Origin: Pseudomonadota bacterium
GTDB lineage: Bacteria; Pseudomonadota; Alphaproteobacteria; Acetobacterales; Acetobacteraceae
NCBI GenBank assembly: GCA_021826565.1
Contig: JAKAZJ010000003.1
Coordinates: 1-25,208 of the forward strand
Length of the DNA stretch: 25,208 bases
Reading direction: 5' to 3'
Part shown: positions 23,018 through 25,208 of the stretch, one piece after another
How positions within the stretch are numbered: the first letter of the stretch is position 1
Layout of the letters: each line of letters starts with the position of its first letter
Position numbers and translations under genes: made by a program
The notes under the pieces: generated by a model
What the model saw: only the letters and a program-made list of their open reading frames with translations
The model's database searches: none
Told to the model about the DNA's origin: nothing

Positions 23018-25208
23018 ATGCCGCTCACCGTCGCCCTCACCCACCGCACCTCCTACCGCTACGCCCGTCCGGTCGCCCTCGGCCCGCAGACCATCCGCCT
23101 GCGCCCCGCCCCGCATACCCGCACCGGCATCCTCGCGTACACCCTGCGGATCGCCCCCGAACCGCATTTCCTCAACTGGCAGCAGGACCCGCAGGGCAAC
23201 CACCTGGCCAGGGTGGTGTTCCCCGACCCGGTCGCCAGCTTCGACGTCACCGTCGATCTGCTGGCCGACATGACCACCATCAACCCGTTCGATTTCTTCC
23301 TCGAACCGGATGCCGAGCGCTTCCCCTTCGCCTATGACGCCCTGCTCGATCAGGAACTGGCCCCGTTCCGCCGCGCCATCCAAGTCGGCCCTGCGTTCGA
23401 GGCCTTCCTGGCCACCCTCCCGCGCGGCCCCGCCGCCACCATCGACCTGCTGGTGGCGATCAACCGTGCGGTGCAGGCCCGCGTCGCCTATATCGTGCGC
23501 ATGGAGCCGGGCGTGTTCACGCCCGACCAGACGCTCGAGGCGGGCCGCGGCTCGTGCCGGGACTCCGCCTGGCTGCTGGTGCAGCTGCTGCGCCGGCTCG
23601 GCTTCGCCGCCCGCTTCGTCTCCGGCTATCTGATCCAGCTCACCCCGGACCAGAAGCCGCTGGAAGGCCCCGCCGGCCCGGCCGAGGATTTCACCGACCT
23701 GCACGCCTGGACCGAGGTCTATCTGCCCGGCGCTGGCTGGATCGGGCTCGACCCCACCTCGGGCCTGCTGGCGGGCGAGGGGCATATCCCACTCGCGGCG
23801 GCGCCGGCGCCACAGTCGGCGGCACCGGTCTCGGGGCTGGTGGAACCGGTCGAGACCAGCTTCGCCTTCGAGATGAAGATCGCCCGGGTGGCGGAAACCC
23901 CGCGGGTCACCAAGCCCTATGCCGAGCCGGTCTGGCAGGACATCCTGGCCGCCGGGGCGCGGGTGGACCAGGCGCTGGCGGCGGCGGACCTACGCCTGAC
24001 CATGGGCGGCGAGCCGACCTTCGTCGCCGCCGCCGATTTCGACGCTCCGGAATGGAACACCGAGGCTCTCGGTCCCACCAAGCGCGACTACGCCGAGCGG
24101 TTGATGCGGCGCTTGGCGCCGATCTGGGCCCCAGGGGCGGCGCTGCAAACCGTCTCCGGCAAGCATTACCCGGGCGAGCAGCTGCCGCGCTGGGCGCTCC
24201 ATGCGCATTGGCGGCGCGATGGGGAACCGGTGTGGCACGACGCCGCGCTGCTTGCCTCCGCCGCCGACCGCGACACCGCCGACGCCGACACCGCCGCCCG
24301 CTTCTGCGCCGCGCTGGCGGAGCGGTTGGGGCTCGACCCCGCGCTGATCCTGCCGGCGCATGAGGACGTGCATTACTACCTGTGGCGGGAACGCCGGCTG
24401 CCCGCCAATGTACTGACGGAGGACGCGAAACTCGCCGATCCGCTGGAACGGGCGCGGCTGGCGCGAGTGTTCGCGGGTCCGCTTGGCGCGCCGGTGGGGT
24501 CGGTGCTGCCGCTGCGGCGGGTTGCGAACGGCGGTGGGCGGTGCTGGCAGTCCGGCCGCTGGTTCTTCCGCGCCGGGGCGATGTTCCTGATCCCCGGCGA
24601 TTCGCCGATCGGGCTGCGCCTGCCGCTCGAGGGCCTGCCCTGGGTCGATCCCGACCGCATCGAGGCCGAGCCGGCGCGCGACCCGTTCGCTCCGCGGCAC
24701 CCGCTGCCGCGCGCGCAGGCGTTCCGTGACGCCCCTGACGCGACGGGGTTTCTTCCGCTCGGGCAGGCGCTGCCGCACCCCGGACATGACGCGCCCGATC
24801 TGGTGCGCACCGCGCTGGTGGTGGAGCCGCGTGGCGGGCTGCTGCATGTGTTCCTCCCCCCGCTCGCCGAGGCCGAGGATTGGCTGGCGCTGGTGGCCGC
24901 GATCGAGGCGACCGCGACCACCGAGCGGCGCAAGCTGGTGCTGGAAGGCTATCTGCCGCCGCCGGACCCGCGGTTGCGGCAGTTCTCCATCACCCCGGAT
25001 CCGGGCGTGATCGAGGTCAACGTCCATCCCGCCGCCAGCTGGGCGGAGCTGATCGAACGCGGCGAAACGCTGTACGCCGAGGCCCGCCAGGTCGGACTCG
25101 CGACCGAGAAATTCATGCTCGACGGTCGCCACACCGGCACCGGCGGCGGCAATCACGTGGTGATGGGCGCGGCCGAGCCGGTCGACAGCCCGTTCCTGCG
25201 CCGTCCCG
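23018..25208 (+). CDS. Transglutaminase-like protein with DUF2126, N-terminal two-thirds (runs off the window)
   Basis: I translated the frame from ATG 23018 through 730 codons without a stop, so the C-terminus lies beyond the window; the family is often about 1,100 residues. Residues 1-80 match the bacterial transglutaminase N-terminal beta domain (YRYARPVALGPQTIRLRP at 13-30). The catalytic triad is Cys180 (GRGSCRDSAWL), His229 (DLHAWTEVYLP) and Asp245 (GLDPTSG). From about residue 325 the DUF2126 part begins (LTMGGEPTFV). GRHTGTGGGNHVVMG near residue 706 is strongly conserved in this family. It is cytosolic and probably acts on peptides or amide bonds; the true substrate is not known. It is not coupled to the glycan operon. 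Confidence 0.88.
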   Translation, partial: MPLTVALTHRTSYRYARPVALGPQTIRLRPAPHTRTGILAYTLRIAPEPHFLNWQQDPQGNHLARVVFPDPVASFDVTVDLLADMTTINPFDFFLEPDAERFPFAYDALLDQELAPFRRAIQVGPAFEAFLATLPRGPAATIDLLVAINRAVQARVAYIVRMEPGVFTPDQTLEAGRGSCRDSAWLLVQLLRRLGFAARFVSGYLIQLTPDQKPLEGPAGPAEDFTDLHAWTEVYLPGAGWIGLDPTSGLLAGEGHIPLAAAPAPQSAAPVSGLVEPVETSFAFEMKIARVAETPRVTKPYAEPVWQDILAAGARVDQALAAADLRLTMGGEPTFVAAADFDAPEWNTEALGPTKRDYAERLMRRLAPIWAPGAALQTVSGKHYPGEQLPRWALHAHWRRDGEPVWHDAALLASAADRDTADADTAARFCAALAERLGLDPALILPAHEDVHYYLWRERRLPANVLTEDAKLADPLERARLARVFAGPLGAPVGSVLPLRRVANGGGRCWQSGRWFFRAGAMFLIPGDSPIGLRLPLEGLPWVDPDRIEAEPARDPFAPRHPLPRAQAFRDAPDATGFLPLGQALPHPGHDAPDLVRTALVVEPRGGLLHVFLPPLAEAEDWLALVAAIEATATTERRKLVLEGYLPPPDPRLRQFSITPDPGVIEVNVHPAASWAELIERGETLYAEARQVGLATEKFMLDGRHTGTGGGNHVVMGAAEPVDSPFLRRP

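Noticed and set aside
22193..23785. Minus-strand open frame of 530 codons opposite the methyltransferase and transglutaminase
   Set aside because: It is antisense to two motif-supported genes and also crosses their intergenic gap; no domain or start signal is seen.

Overview
The window is GC-rich Gram-negative DNA. TamB, YbeY, CorC-type proteins, a Wzm/Wzt-like exporter and a DUF2126 transglutaminase together suggest an alphaproteobacterium, possibly Rhodospirillales/Acetobacteraceae. That placement is inference from gene content and composition; no rRNA or tRNA is present to confirm it.

Left block (1-4718, minus strand): read from right to left, a large CNNM/CorC membrane protein, the endoribonuclease YbeY, a small CorC/TlyC CBS protein, and the N-terminal part of tamB, which runs off the window. 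Frames overlap or lie close, so this is probably one housekeeping/envelope operon. The flanking DNA is extremely GC-rich (for example 52 of 60 bases at 1021-1080).

Central block (about 4830-22897, plus strand): 18 co-directional genes, most joined by 1-4 base start/stop overlaps. The first half (4910-14851) looks like a dedicated sugar-nucleotide pathway. It has an HldE-like protein with its two domains in inverted order, an HddC-like nucleotidyltransferase, two extended SDR enzymes, a GmhA-like SIS isomerase, a transketolase split over two genes, a zinc-type dehydrogenase, a HAD phosphatase, an APH-fold kinase and a methyltransferase. A reasonable reading is local supply of a C7 (or other ketose-derived) sugar phosphate, its phosphorylation and nucleotide activation, then dehydration, epimerisation, reduction and methylation. 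The second half (14894-22897) holds an unusual two-domain methyltransferase-like/glycosyltransferase-like protein, two TylF-family O-methyltransferases, a two-gene ABC exporter (Wzm/Wzt-like), an RmlD-like reductase, a GT2 glycosyltransferase and another methyltransferase. Together these would build, decorate and export a heavily methylated surface glycan. Local composition drops in places (26 of 60 G+C at 16501-16560), suggesting acquired DNA.

Right edge (23018-25208, plus strand): the start of a transglutaminase/DUF2126 protein that is probably unrelated to the glycan locus.

Sites: a G-tract and a sigma70-like promoter lie in the divergent gap at 4719-4909, and a hairpin overlapping a tiny SD-led reading frame lies at 7187-7215. 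I saw no CRISPR array, tRNA, rRNA, insertion sequence or convincing intrinsic terminator.
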